This document shows positions 46,169 to 55,222 of a stretch of DNA of 64,000 nucleotides, piece after piece. This DNA comes from Branchiibius hedensis (GTDB lineage: Bacteria; Actinomycetota; Actinomycetes; Actinomycetales; Dermatophilaceae). The first letter of the stretch is position 1. Every line of letters starts with the position of its first letter. The notes beneath the pieces are model-generated. The model did not search any database. It was not told the DNA's origin and was given only the letters and a program-made list of their open reading frames with translations. The position numbers and the translations under genes are program-made. The stretch covers positions 1-64,000 of the forward strand of contig NZ_UESZ01000002.1 of assembly GCF_900108585.1 (NCBI RefSeq). Reading direction: 5' to 3'.

Positions 46169-47752
46169 TTAGCGGCTGAGCCGGGGGTTGCGTGTTCGGC
46201 TGTGATCACCGACGGCGTAGCGTTTGTACGCCGTGCCTGCTTGCGCGGCGATGGCTTCGGATTTGCCGGTGTGGTAGCCGAGCATGCCGGCGACCACAGC
46301 TGGTGGCGCTTGCAGGAGCATCTCGCGTAGGGCCCGTGAGCGGCCGGGCATGTTGGGGATGTCCAGGTTGCTCAGCCTCAATCGTATTGAGGTGGGGTGC
46401 AGCGGCTGTCCGGCGCGGCGGCCGGGGAACAGCCAGGTGCTGTTCTTGTTGGTGGCGGTGGTCAGGTTCGGCCGGGCTGCGAGGTAGTCGGTGATGATCG
46501 CGGCGAAGATCGCCGGCACCGGGGCGGGTGGGTCACCGAGCCGGATCAACATCTGTCCGTCTTCGTCGACGCTGATGTCGTCGAGGGTGAGCCGGGTGAT
46601 CCGGTTCAACGGTTGGGCGTAGAGCAGGATGAGCATCGCGATCACGCGTTCGGTCAGGTCCATGCCGTCACCGGCATGGATGCGGCGCAGTAGCTCGACG
46701 CGGTGGCGCAGGCTGATCGGCTTCGGGACTGGCTCACGGGTGGGCGGCAGCCTCAGCTGCTGCATCCGCTTCGTGCGGATCGCCCACACCAGGAATGGCC
46801 GCGAGGCGCGTTTTCGAGCATCGGCGGCGTTCGCGAACCACCGATCCAAGTCGGCTTGGCCGCAGCCAGGCAGGTCGACGCCGCAGCTGGCGAGGTGCTC
46901 GAGAAAGGCCGCGGCGACGCGCAGCCGGTGTCGGGCGTTCTGGTCACGGTAGTGGCCCACCGGTCCGTTGTCGGCGGCCGAGCGGAGTCGGTGCAGGACC
47001 GACCAGGTGGCGTAGGTCTGCAGGATCTTGCGCTGCGCAGGATCGGTGATCTGGTCCAGCCACTTGGGAAGCCATTGCTCGAAGAGCACCAGGTGACGGT
47101 CGACCGGTGGCAGCACCCCAGACTCGATGAGCAGATCTCTGACGTGCACCACCGACTTCAGTGGCGACAGGTGGGACAGACCGTCGTGGGTGAGCGGGAC
47201 ATCGCCGCGGGCCAGGGCACGCAGGATCGGCGGGACGTGGGGTTTGGACAGCCACAAGATCCCGACTCGGGGCCGGTGCATGGCCACGATTCGGTCATAG
47301 AAGGCGACGAGCTCGGGGCGGATCTGCCCGGTGCCGTCGTCGAGATGAGCAGCAAGCCGATCGCCCAGAACGCAGCGGCCGCAGACGCCGCGGTACTCGT
47401 TCGACCCCTCGTTTCCGCAGCGAGTGCAGGTGAAGTCGCCGATGCCGCCGGCACAATCGGTGCAGCATGCTGCACCGTCCTGGGTCAGACCGGGCAGCAG
47501 CCGATCGACACCGCAGCCGGGACAGACGCCGTAGGTCTCACGAGCCTTGGAGTAACAGCCGCCACAGATCCATCCCTCGGGCCACCTCCTGACAGCGACC
47601 AGGACCCGGCCGCGTGAGTCCGGGGGAACCGGGCGGTTGCGCACCGGCAGCCGCAGCGGCCGCTGGCACCGGGCACACACGAACGTGGCAGCTTCGTTGA
47701 CGTCCCGGTGTGGGGAGCGACCTGGCCGGGCGTGATCTGGCGGGGTGTTCAC
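46169..47752 (-). CDS. Zinc-ribbon tyrosine recombinase-like protein, degenerate active site
   Basis: 527 residues. The N-terminal 125 contain about seven CxxC pairs (FVCARCQRPL, ICGGCYSKA, VCPGCGVDR, CCTDCAGG, CTRCGNEG, VCGRC), so several zinc ribbons. The rest is recombinase-like: a core-binding helical domain and a C-terminal domain with YAQPLNRITRLTLDDI (first Arg), LGYHTGKSE (His) and YKRYAVG (Tyr). The usual HxxR is replaced by RALREML, so activity is doubtful. GTG 47752 overlaps the HTH gene stop (GTGA). It probably acts together with the second recombinase of the cassette. Confidence 0.65.
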   Translation of the reverse strand: MNTPPDHARPGRSPHRDVNEAATFVCARCQRPLRLPVRNRPVPPDSRGRVLVAVRRWPEGWICGGCYSKARETYGVCPGCGVDRLLPGLTQDGAACCTDCAGGIGDFTCTRCGNEGSNEYRGVCGRCVLGDRLAAHLDDGTGQIRPELVAFYDRIVAMHRPRVGILWLSKPHVPPILRALARGDVPLTHDGLSHLSPLKSVVHVRDLLIESGVLPPVDRHLVLFEQWLPKWLDQITDPAQRKILQTYATWSVLHRLRSAADNGPVGHYRDQNARHRLRVAAAFLEHLASCGVDLPGCGQADLDRWFANAADARKRASRPFLVWAIRTKRMQQLRLPPTREPVPKPISLRHRVELLRRIHAGDGMDLTERVIAMLILLYAQPLNRITRLTLDDISVDEDGQMLIRLGDPPAPVPAIFAAIITDYLAARPNLTTATNKNSTWLFPGRRAGQPLHPTSIRLRLSNLDIPNMPGRSRALREMLLQAPPAVVAGMLGYHTGKSEAIAAQAGTAYKRYAVGDHSRTRNPRLSR

Positions 47753-48126
47753 TCCTCGGGTCGCACGATCCGTGCCCGGACCGGCTTCAATTCGCCAAGC
47801 TCGCCCACCCTGGCAGGGGCGGGCCGGTCGCCGGAGACGACCTTGCGGACACCGACACTGGTGGCCTCGGTGGGGATCAGCTCGGCCGCGTCGACGGCGA
47901 AGATGTCACACAACGCCGCCAGGATCGGCAGCGAGAGCCGTTCCGGGGTGCTGGTGACGAGCCGGTGCACCTGGGAGGCAGACAAGACGATGCCGCGCTC
48001 GGCTAGCAGCGGGACCAGCTCGGTGGTGGCATACATCTGGTTCTCGGCCATCACCTCCCGCAGCCGCCACTGGTACGACACCTTCCACCGCTGCCGGACG
48101 GGCCTCTTGTTCGGCGTCGGGCTCAT
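47749..48126 (-). CDS. XRE-like HTH protein of the recombinase cassette
   Basis: 125 residues. A basic start (MSPTPNKRPVRQRWKVSYQW) is followed by LREVMAENQMYATTELVPLL and VLSASQVHRLVTSTPERLSL, a XRE-type helix-turn-helix. Overlaps both recombinase genes by four bases (ATGA and GTGA), so all three are co-translated. Possible repressor or directionality factor. Confidence 0.65.
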   Translation of the reverse strand: MSPTPNKRPVRQRWKVSYQWRLREVMAENQMYATTELVPLLAERGIVLSASQVHRLVTSTPERLSLPILAALCDIFAVDAAELIPTEATSVGVRKVVSGDRPAPARVGELGELKPVRARIVRPEE

Positions 48127-49316
48127 GCCAGACCTCCCAATCCATCGGTACCGACATCGGGATCGAGCACCCCGTCGAGCGCGCCCGTCAGTGCCCCGCC
48201 GAGTGCCTCGTTGAGCATCCCGTCCAGGACGCGTCGCAGGGTGCGGGTGCGGAAGTCGGAGGAGACGTGGGTGTAGATCGAGGTAGTCGAGGCGTGGTTG
48301 TGGCCGACCTGTTCCTGCACGAAGCGAGGGTCCCAGCCGTCCTCGATCAGATGCGTCACGTAGGAGCGTCGCAGTGAGTGGAAGTCCAGCCCGGGCCCCA
48401 TGCCCAACGCGTCGCGGTAGGACGCGAGGCGGTGATTGATGACCTCCAGACCCACTCGTGGGGCGCGCTCCGAGGGCCACACTGCGGGATTCTCGTCGGT
48501 CCCGAACACGGGCCGGACCTCGTCGAACCACTGCTCGAGGACCTCGACCGACCAGGGCCATACCGTCAACACGCTGCGCCGCTTGGGCGCGGAACCACGG
48601 GCCGCCTTGCCGTATCGGACGTAGAGGACGCCGTACTCGCCGAACTCCGCGCCGTCGGGATTGCGGCCGAAGTCGGCGACATCGAGCATCCGGGTCTCGT
48701 TGCGGCGGAGCCCATAGGCGTAGGCAACCTTGATCATCGTGGCGTCGCGGAACGCCGACATCCAGCCCTTACGACCCAGTCGCCGCTTGACCTCAACCTG
48801 CTCATCGGCGTAGTCGAACAGCGCCTGCAACTCGGCCCTGGTGAAGGGCCGCTTCGTCGGCTCGGATTCCACCTCAGCGACGTGAGCCGCGGCGTTGACC
48901 TCGTTGATCACCTGGATCGGGTGGGTTCCGAACCGTCGTTCGCACTCCTCGGTCCACGCGTATGCGGGATCACCCAGGTAGTCGCAGAAGCCGCGGATCG
49001 CGACCTGATAGCCGCGCACCGTCGACCGGCTGCAGTGTCGGATCGCGCGTAGATCGGCGAACCACTCATCGGCCAGCTGCGCCGACCACTCCCACGGGAA
49101 CGCTCCGGCATGCTCACCGAAGGCTCGCACCTGCCGGACCCGGTTGCGGATCGTCGCCGGCGCAAGGTTGCGGGCCAGCATCTGGTTATTCCAGCCCTCC
49201 AGCATCGCCTCGTACACCTGCGGCTCGGGGTGCAGCAGCGGTACGCCCCCGACCTCACGAATAGGCCTTCGAGTGACGGTGTCTGCGGTCCCAACTCGAC
49301 CGCCCGACAACGCCAC
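48123..49316 (-). CDS. Tyrosine recombinase (integrase) of the cassette
   Basis: About 397 residues with all catalytic motifs: AYGLRRNETRMLDV (Arg), DFHSLRRSYVTHLI (HxLR), VGHNHASTTSIYTHVS (His and Tyr). The N-terminal SAM-like core-binding domain begins near PEPQVYEAMLEGWNNQ. The frame is open to 49571, but the upstream 85 residues are Pro-rich and unlike the family. I chose GTG 49316 (VALSGGRVG); an internal start near ATG 49199 is possible. Probable mobility enzyme of this cassette or the whole element. Confidence 0.7.
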   Translation of the reverse strand: MALSGGRVGTADTVTRRPIREVGGVPLLHPEPQVYEAMLEGWNNQMLARNLAPATIRNRVRQVRAFGEHAGAFPWEWSAQLADEWFADLRAIRHCSRSTVRGYQVAIRGFCDYLGDPAYAWTEECERRFGTHPIQVINEVNAAAHVAEVESEPTKRPFTRAELQALFDYADEQVEVKRRLGRKGWMSAFRDATMIKVAYAYGLRRNETRMLDVADFGRNPDGAEFGEYGVLYVRYGKAARGSAPKRRSVLTVWPWSVEVLEQWFDEVRPVFGTDENPAVWPSERAPRVGLEVINHRLASYRDALGMGPGLDFHSLRRSYVTHLIEDGWDPRFVQEQVGHNHASTTSIYTHVSSDFRTRTLRRVLDGMLNEALGGALTGALDGVLDPDVGTDGLGGLA

Positions 49317-49573
49317 TCCTGACCTGCGCAGATGCAGATTCTCGTCGCTAAACAAGCTCTGTGGCGTGATCGCATCCGCTGCGATTCGCCACAGAACTAC
49401 CGAGAATGCAAGAGGTGTGTGGGACTTCGACTTTGGGATTTTGAGAGGGGGTACGGGGTGCGGGATCGGGGCTGGCTGGCTGCGCGGGATCTGTGTGGGT
49501 GGTTGTGACCGCTGAGAGGGCTCGGACTGTCTTAGGGGTGTGCGACGGTTTGACACGAGAAAGGTGCGCATCG

Positions 49574-49990
49574 ATGGGCAAGCAGACGATCAAGCAGGAG
49601 GCGCGTCGAGCGGCGCTGGACGCGCAATCGAAGCGGCGCGAGGAACGCGCTGAGCGGGAGCGTCGCCTGGAGCGGCTCGCGATTGAGGTGCTGGTCGCCG
49701 TCCGTGAACGCGAGGCGGCGGTGTTGGACGCCGACCGTCGTGCGGGCAAGGCGCTGATCGAGATGATCGAGACGGAGCGGCTCTCGGCGCGCGAGGCGGT
49801 GCAGTGGTGCGGGGACGAGCTGAGCGCGCGCGAGGTCGCACGCCTGCGGCGAGTGGCGGCGGACGCGGCGGACGCGGCGGCGGAGGGTGATGCAGATAGC
49901 GCAGCGGCTGCGTCCAAGGTGCCGACAGAGGCCGCGCCTGAGTCGGTCACGGCGGACGACGCAACCGAGTCGCCGTCCGTGGCGTCGTGA
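49574..49990 (+). CDS. Small charged helical protein, function unknown
   Basis: 138 residues, strongly helical and Arg/Glu/Ala-rich (KRREERAERERRLERLAIEV), coiled-coil-like, ending in a low-complexity acidic tail. No recognised family. ATG 49574 (MGKQTIKQEARRA) after AAAGG is preferred over an upstream GTG. A short gap separates it from the HNH gene, suggesting an operon. Confidence 0.5.
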   Translation: MGKQTIKQEARRAALDAQSKRREERAERERRLERLAIEVLVAVREREAAVLDADRRAGKALIEMIETERLSAREAVQWCGDELSAREVARLRRVAADAADAAAEGDADSAAAASKVPTEAAPESVTADDATESPSVAS

Positions 49991-49994
49991 GCCG

Positions 49995-50495
49995 GTGAGC
50001 GCGCGGCGACTCGGTCCGGTCGGCGTGGCCGCGCTGGCTGAGGCGCTGGCCGACCCGGTCGTCGTCGCGCGCTACGCGGCCAAGGTCGTGCAGGTCCCCG
50101 GCTCGGACTGCGCCTGGTGGACGGGAGCGATCAGTGGACGTGGCCACGGGCGGTTCTGGTTTGGTGAGCGTCGGGTGGTGGTGGCCCATCGGTTCGCGTT
50201 CGGCTTGGCGTACGGCGCGGACCGTCTTGACGACGTGCGGGTACTCGGGCACAAGTGCGACAACCCGTTATGCCAGCGGGTCGGGCCGGGGCATGTGGTG
50301 GCCTCGTCGGCGGCGGAGAACCGGCGCGAGTGGGTTGCACGACGGACGTTGACAGGGTCTCCACTGGGTGACCCGCGCGGCGCGCGTCGTCGGGCGCGCG
50401 AGCTGCGCGACATGGCGCGGCGCGATCCCGGCGAGGTCGCGGCCGACCTGGAGCGGTTGCGGGCACTGTTCGGGGAGCAGCTCGCGTTGTGGTGA
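49995..50495 (+). CDS. HNH endonuclease-like protein
   Basis: 166 residues with an HNH_3-type pattern: CAWWTGAISGRGHGRFWF, VVVAHRFAFGLAYG, VLGHKCDNPLCQRVGPGHV and SSAAENRREW. HRFAF...HKCDNPLC..PGHV is the usual core of phage and plasmid homing-type HNH proteins. GTG 49995 lies five bases after the preceding stop. Possible nicking or homing enzyme. Confidence 0.65.
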   Translation: MSARRLGPVGVAALAEALADPVVVARYAAKVVQVPGSDCAWWTGAISGRGHGRFWFGERRVVVAHRFAFGLAYGADRLDDVRVLGHKCDNPLCQRVGPGHVVASSAAENRREWVARRTLTGSPLGDPRGARRRARELRDMARRDPGEVAADLERLRALFGEQLALW

Positions 50496-50552
50496 CGCGA
50501 CGAGGCGACCGGTTCGGTGGGAGCCGGTCGCCTCGTCTTGTCAGGGCAGGAA

Positions 50553-50813
50553 CTACACGGTGAGGCACTCGACAATCTCGGCGGTGTTGGCCATGCCGGT
50601 CAACGCTGCTGCGAGGGCGCGAGCGGTGCGGGGGGTGACGGTGAGGGCGTCGCCTTCGACGGCCACGGTGACGGTCGCGGGGCCGTCGTGGCCGCGTCGG
50701 ACGGCGGCGGTCAGCACGGTGCCGTCGCCGTCGTGGAAGATGACAGACTCACCCAGCACCAACTGGATTCCGTCGGGGTGCGCGGTGACGCCGTCGCGTC
50801 GGGTACTGGTCAT
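50553..50813 (-). CDS. Small protein, function unknown
   Basis: 86 residues (MTSTRRDGVTAHPDG), mainly beta strands (VTVAVEGDALTVTPRTA) then a helix. ATG 50813 has a good ribosome binding site. Lies downstream of the DUF932 gene on the same strand, as a likely operon partner. Confidence 0.55.
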   Translation of the reverse strand: MTSTRRDGVTAHPDGIQLVLGESVIFHDGDGTVLTAAVRRGHDGPATVTVAVEGDALTVTPRTARALAAALTGMANTAEIVECLTV

Positions 50814-50907
50814 GAGGGTGACTCCTTGGCTGGTGAGTTTGTGTGGTTGGTGGCGGTCACGTCGCGTCGCTGGATCGGCGCGACGTGACCGCTGCTGTGG
50901 GGGTGGC

Positions 50908-51912
50908 TCAGGCCGGGACCAGTGCGTCCCACGCGGTGCGCTTGACCCGCGACAGGTCGTCGCTGGTGAGCAGCCGGGTCGCGCGGGCGGATGCCTGGTC
51001 GAGGTTGCCGCTGCGGACGGGGGAGAAGTGGTCGATGTACTCAACGACCGCCTGGTAGCCGGCCCACGCGGTGCCGCGAATGCCGGCCTGCGTCTCGGCG
51101 TCGTGCCACAGGTGCGACAGCTTGGCGCTGCGCTCTCGGTGCGCGTTGAGCGTGCGCACGGACGCCGATGCCGGTTCGGGGAAGCAGCGGCGCACGAGCG
51201 CGTCGAACTCGGCATCGGTCATCGTGGTCTGGATCAGCTTCTCGGCCTCGACCTCGAACTGCTCGCAGTAGGCGACGGTCAGCCCCAGCGCGTCGCGGGC
51301 CTCCTGCACGGCGCTTTTGGCGTTGGCGGTGTGCCGAATGCTGAAACTGGAGACGTGGTCGCGGAGCGCGGCTGCCTGCGTGTTCGCACACACCACGCGT
51401 ACCGGGGTGATCAGGATGCGGAACGCCGACGAGCCGTCGTGACTGTTCAGCGCTGCGATGTTGAGGTCGACGCGGTCGGAGCCGCCGACCCTCAACGACT
51501 CCGGCAGTCGCATGGTGACGAACACCTGACGGCCCCCGCGCAGTGAGCCTGCGGTCTCAAAGATCGCGCCGGACTCGTGCGAGAGCGTGTTGAGGAAAGC
51601 GGCGTGCTCCTCGTTCTGCAAGGGGGTGTAGCCGGTGCCGACTACGCCCAGGGCCTCGGCGTTGCCGGTGAACGGGTTGGTTCGCACGGTCGCGAAGCCC
51701 GGCGCGTCCATCGTGGTGACGCCGTCCTCGGTGATCTCGGTTGCGGTCAGTGGCACCTTGCGGACGTTCCAGCCGCCCAGATTGCCGAGTGTCATCGCTT
51801 CCTCGGCGGTGAACGCTCGGTCGCGCACCACGGTGCCGAGTCGGTGCCACGCGTCCTTGCGGGCAAAGACGGCGGCGGCCTGGTCGCCGTGGGTCTCGAT
51901 TTGGTGAGCCAT
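50908..51912 (-). CDS. DUF932-type plasmid protein
   Basis: 334 residues resembling DUF932 proteins of plasmids and phages: KDAWHRLGTVVRDRAFT at the N-terminus, GVVGTGYTPLQNEEHAAFL, VFVTMRLPESL, and the strongly kept SFSIRHTANAK region. Function unknown; the family is frequent in actinobacterial plasmids. ATG 51912 with GAGAGGAA upstream is preferred to the longer frame. The T/C-rich motif at 51965-51972 lies about 50 bases upstream. Confidence 0.7.
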   Translation of the reverse strand: MAHQIETHGDQAAAVFARKDAWHRLGTVVRDRAFTAEEAMTLGNLGGWNVRKVPLTATEITEDGVTTMDAPGFATVRTNPFTGNAEALGVVGTGYTPLQNEEHAAFLNTLSHESGAIFETAGSLRGGRQVFVTMRLPESLRVGGSDRVDLNIAALNSHDGSSAFRILITPVRVVCANTQAAALRDHVSSFSIRHTANAKSAVQEARDALGLTVAYCEQFEVEAEKLIQTTMTDAEFDALVRRCFPEPASASVRTLNAHRERSAKLSHLWHDAETQAGIRGTAWAGYQAVVEYIDHFSPVRSGNLDQASARATRLLTSDDLSRVKRTAWDALVPA

Positions 51913-51964
51913 GAGTGGTTCCTCTCGGGTGGTTCTCTGTCCTGACAAACTCAATTCTAATGTT

Positions 51965-51992
51965 TCTACTCTACTGAAATGAGTTGTCCACA
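51965..51992. promoter_or_regulatory. TCTACTCT motif plus TTGTCCACA box upstream of the DUF932 gene
   Basis: TCTACTCT at 51965-51972 matches the element found at 54401, 55767 and 56363. TTGTCCACA at 51984-51992 equals the actinobacterial DnaA-box consensus. Both overlap the end of the 52264-51971 gene. Confidence 0.4.
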
Positions 51993-52264
51993 GAGGCAGG
52001 TGAATTCGCGGACGCGAGGTCTGCGTGTTGTGCGCGAGCAAGGTCGTACTCGGCGTGCGCGGCGGCGTCGCGGGATCGGTAGGTGGTGTCGCCCGGGCGG
52101 CGGTCGCAGACGATGCGCCATTTGTGGTCGGGGTAGTTGCGGCTCACGCAGCCGATCGCGCCGTTGGGGTAGCGGACCTCGGGCACGTACCAGCCGCCGT
52201 GTCGCCATCGCTCGTAGGTGAACGTGGGGGAGGAGCCGGGCAGCGGCTCACTGTCCTGGCTCAT
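51971..52264 (-). CDS. Small conserved-looking plasmid protein, unknown
   Basis: 97 residues: FTYERWRHGGWYVPEVRYPNG, CVSRNYPDHKWRIVCDRRPG, then a helical tail. Compact, Trp/Arg-rich; may bind nucleic acid, but unrecognised. ATG 52264 overlaps the stop of the upstream gene (ATGA). Confidence 0.5.
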   Translation of the reverse strand: MSQDSEPLPGSSPTFTYERWRHGGWYVPEVRYPNGAIGCVSRNYPDHKWRIVCDRRPGDTTYRSRDAAAHAEYDLARAQHADLASANSPASVDNSFQ

Positions 52265-52476
52265 GGGGTCGCGCCCATCGCAGCGCGGACCTGATCCATC
52301 GCGCGGGTCAGCAGCGCCTGGAGCTCCTCGCCGCTGCCCTCGATGACGGTCACCTCATCGCCTGCAACGAGCAGGGCCAGCGGACTCGTCACAGTGTCGT
52401 AGCCGAGTTCGACGCCAGCGTGCACGACCTCGGTGGCGGCGCAGCCAGCCGCGATGAACTCGTAGCGCACGCTCAT
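52261..52476 (-). CDS. Small plasmid protein, unknown
   Basis: 71 residues (MSVRYEFIAAGCAATEVVHA), alternating strands and a C-terminal helix. Overlaps its neighbours by four bases on both sides, so part of the parB operon. Confidence 0.5.
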   Translation of the reverse strand: MSVRYEFIAAGCAATEVVHAGVELGYDTVTSPLALLVAGDEVTVIEGSGEELQALLTRAMDQVRAAMGATP

Positions 52477-52760
52477 CGGGCTGTCTCCTTCGCGGTCGTG
52501 GCCAGCCGGTGAAACACGCGCCGTCCTCCTTGCATGACCGCTACTGCCTCGATGCCGTTCTCGGCGGCGTGGGCGAGTTGCACCTCCGCGGCGGCAATCG
52601 CGCGGACGCGGGTCGGGATCATCGCCGCGTGGAACTTCAACCGGGTGGTGCCGTACGACGGGGTGACGAACAGGAAGCGTCGCTCCCCGGCGAACCGGAC
52701 CTTGAGGAAGGCGCACACCTCGTCGCGAGGCTCGGTGTCGGTGTCGGGCTTGGTGCCCAT
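52473..52760 (-). CDS. Small plasmid protein, unknown
   Basis: 95 residues (MGTKPDTDTEPRDEVCAFLK). ATG 52760 with AAAGGA upstream is preferred over the longer frame. No family recognised. Lies between parB and two further small genes. Confidence 0.5.
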   Translation of the reverse strand: MGTKPDTDTEPRDEVCAFLKVRFAGERRFLFVTPSYGTTRLKFHAAMIPTRVRAIAAAEVQLAHAAENGIEAVAVMQGGRRVFHRLATTAKETAR

Positions 52761-52829
52761 GGTGGTGTCCTTTCGTGATGGGCCGGTGGTGCGCGGGAGG
52801 CGCGCCACCGGCCACGGGGGTGGGGCAGG

Positions 52830-54382
52830 TCAGGCGGCGGGGTGCGCGTCGGCGCTGGCGGCGTCGGTGCCTTCGGTGGTGTCTGTCTCCGGCGTGGGAG
52901 CGGTGGCCTTGCGGGTCTTCTTCGCGCGTGGCTTGGGCGCGGGCTTGTCCAGGCCAGCCGCGCGCTTTTCCACGTCGGCCAGGTCGTAGCCGTTGGCCGC
53001 GAGGAACGCGAGGTAGCGGGCGGGGCCGGACGAGACCGCCCGCCAGGTGTGCGTGCCCATCTGCGCCTCGTAGGCGGCGCAGCACTGACCGACTGCGAGC
53101 ATCAGTGCTCGGCCCTCGGTGGCACCTTCGACGGCCTTGGAACGGTCGCCGCGCGAGCGGGTCTTCCCTGCGTTCAGCAGCTCGTCCACTTTGCCGGGTG
53201 TGCGGTGGTCGCTGAGCCACTGGGCCTCGTCGGCGAGGGTCGCGGCGACGAATGCAGCGCTTCCCTTCGGGGCCGTCTTGCGCGTCAGGAACTTGACCAC
53301 CCAGGCAGTGCGGACGGTCTCGGCGGACAGCCACGCCTTGTTGGACTCGATCACGTCGCGACGCTCGGCGCGGGCAGCCTCTCGCTCGGCCTCGCTCATG
53401 TCGGCAGCCTTCTTCTTGGTGCTGCCGCCAGAGTTACTCGCCCAACGGTCCTGGTGGCCGTGCGCCTTGGCGTCGGTGCAGACGTAGGTGGCGACCGTCA
53501 CCTGCTCGCGCTCTTCGGTGGCGTCGTCGTCCTCGTCCTCATCGTCGGACTCGACCCAACGCCAGTCACGTTCCAATAGGCGGCGTGTCCGGGGCAGTCG
53601 GCGTGCGTCTCCGGGGTGATCTTGTTGCCGTCCGCGTCGACCAGGCGGTGCAGGGCGAGAATCGCCTTCTCGTCGTAGGAGGGCCGGTCGATCACGGTCA
53701 CACCCTCGGCGGTCAGCTGCTCGGCGTAGGCGGCGATGGACTCTCGGTCGTCACGCTTGTCGCGCTGGCGCTGCAACTCGTGGTCGAACCCGTGGCCTCG
53801 CTCGGCGGCGACCGTGAGGGCCTTGAGCGCGTCGGCGTCCTGCTCGAACTCTGCGAGGGCGGCTGCCTGCTCCAACGTGAGGAAGTCCCATCGTTCGGTG
53901 GCCTTACTCGCCAAGTCGGACCCCGCAACCTTCAGACCGGCGTCGACTTCGGGGCGCTTGTAGCCGGTCTTCTTGGCAATCTGTGCGACAGACAGGCCGA
54001 ACCCGGCCAACTGCTCGAAGCCCTTCGCCCGCTCTGCGGTGGTGATCGCTGCACGGTGATGGTTGGCCGACATCTGGTCGATGATGCGGTCGGCATCCTC
54101 GCGGCGGTGGGTGGCGAACGCTGGAATGGTCGGCTGCCCCGCTTCAATGGCGGCAAGAGTCCGGCGCTGGCCGTCGACGACGACGTACTGGCCGTCGTGG
54201 TCGAAGTAGCCGACGACCGGGACGATGACCCCTCGGTCGCGCACGTTGGCGACGAACTCCTTGTCGACGTTGGGGTCCAGGCGCACATTCGCACCGATCT
54301 GGACCTGGTTTGGATCGATGGCCACAACGGTGTCGGTCACCTCGGCTGCTGCTGCTGCGGTGGTGGTGGTGGTCGCGCTCAT
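52830..54382 (-). pseudogene. parB: ParB-family partition protein, split by one frameshift
   Basis: Plasmid partition protein that binds centromere-like sites. The N-terminal frame (ATG 54382, GGAGGA upstream) has the ParB nuclease domain with YVVVDGQRRTLAAIEAG and the helix-turn-helix LSVAQIAKKTGYKRPEVDAG, then runs to CPGHAAYW and off frame. The other frame, from 53576, continues ERDWRWVESDDEDEDD and then a helical C-terminal domain ending at 52830. One missing T (TATTG for TATTTG at about 53576) restores CPGHAAYLERDWRWVES and a protein of about 517 residues. No parA neighbour was found. The split removes the acidic C-terminal half. Confidence 0.75.
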
Positions 54383-54716
54383 GGTTCCTCCGTGGTGGAA
54401 TAGAAAGAGTGGTAGTGCTATCGTGCCCGCGCGCGAGGGGTTTCCGGGCAGGGCCTTGGGTGGCTGTGGACAGTGGCGGACGCGGCGGGCACCCATGTGG
54501 AAAAGGCCTGCGACGGAGCGGCGGCGGGCAATGAGCAGATGTCCGGGCATACCCTCGACCTCGCCGGCCGCTGGCACCGCGCAAGGGTCACCGGTCAGTA
54601 CCGGGAGGGTGTTAGGCCTTCTGCTCGGCGCAGGAAAGGCCGGCGGCTACTGGGCCGCAGCCGCAGATACCCTTCGGATGCGGAGCACGAAGAGCAGACA
54701 CTACGGAGGTGCGTCG
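54383..54716. promoter_or_regulatory. Divergent region between parB and the next gene
   Basis: 334 bases with no gene. TAGAAAGAGT at 54401-54410, 19 bases upstream of parB, is one of four copies of a shared motif. TGTGGACAG at 54465-54473 is one mismatch from the reverse DnaA-box consensus. GGAGG at about 54705 serves ATG 54717. Candidate parS or promoter region. Confidence 0.4.
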
Positions 54717-55220
54717 ATGGCGCCCAAGCGCAAGCTGACCCTGGCTGAGAGGGGCTTGGCGGCGTTCGCGGTGTACTGGGACAGGGAGACCTGGGAGCTG
54801 TCACGGTCGGCCTACATGGCCGACCTCGACGACCTGCCGAAGTGTCCGGACTCATGGATCGGGTGGTTCCAGCGCGCCCTCGAGCGGCACGTGCGTCGCA
54901 GCGCCCGGGCACGGGCAGCGCTCGAGGTGCCGGTGCCGGAGCGGAACCCAAGTGGTAGCCAGGGGGCGCTCAAAGATGCGGGTGAGCCGCTGGACGGGTT
55001 CACTAAGACGCACGTGGTGCCGGCGGACCTGAAGGCCAAGATAGAGCAGGCGATCACCGACGATCGCGCCAAGATGGGACGGATGGTAAGCCGATCCCAG
55101 TTCGCCCGCGAAGCGGCTGCGGCCGCGATCGGTGAGACGCGCGCGAGGCGCGGCGGCCGCCGGCTGCCGCTGGCCCCGGATCCTCTGCCGAACAAGCCAC
55201 CCAAGCGCGCTCGAGCCTAA
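54717..55220 (+). CDS. Probable DNA-binding protein (RHH-like C-terminus)
   Basis: 167 residues. The N-terminal half (VYWDRETWELSRSAYMADL) is unrecognised. The C-terminal stretch KIEQAITDDRAKMGRMVSRS followed by QFAREAAAAAIGETRARRGG, with a basic tail, resembles a ribbon-helix-helix. ATG 54717 with GGAGG. Could be the missing partition or copy-control partner for ParB; inferred from location only. Confidence 0.45.
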   Translation: MAPKRKLTLAERGLAAFAVYWDRETWELSRSAYMADLDDLPKCPDSWIGWFQRALERHVRRSARARAALEVPVPERNPSGSQGALKDAGEPLDGFTKTHVVPADLKAKIEQAITDDRAKMGRMVSRSQFAREAAAAAIGETRARRGGRRLPLAPDPLPNKPPKRARA

Positions 55221-55222
55221 GC

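Noticed and set aside
46703-47617. Plus-strand open frame of 304 codons opposite the zinc-ribbon recombinase
   Set aside because: Shadow: the minus strand carries many CxxC motifs and recombinase residues.
49317-49571. 85-residue N-terminal extension of the integrase
   Set aside because: Pro/Ser-rich, unlike tyrosine recombinases; internal starts fit the core-binding domain.
53570-53585. Programmed -1 frameshift in parB
   Set aside because: No classic slippery heptamer; the similar one-base deletions elsewhere make an indel more likely.
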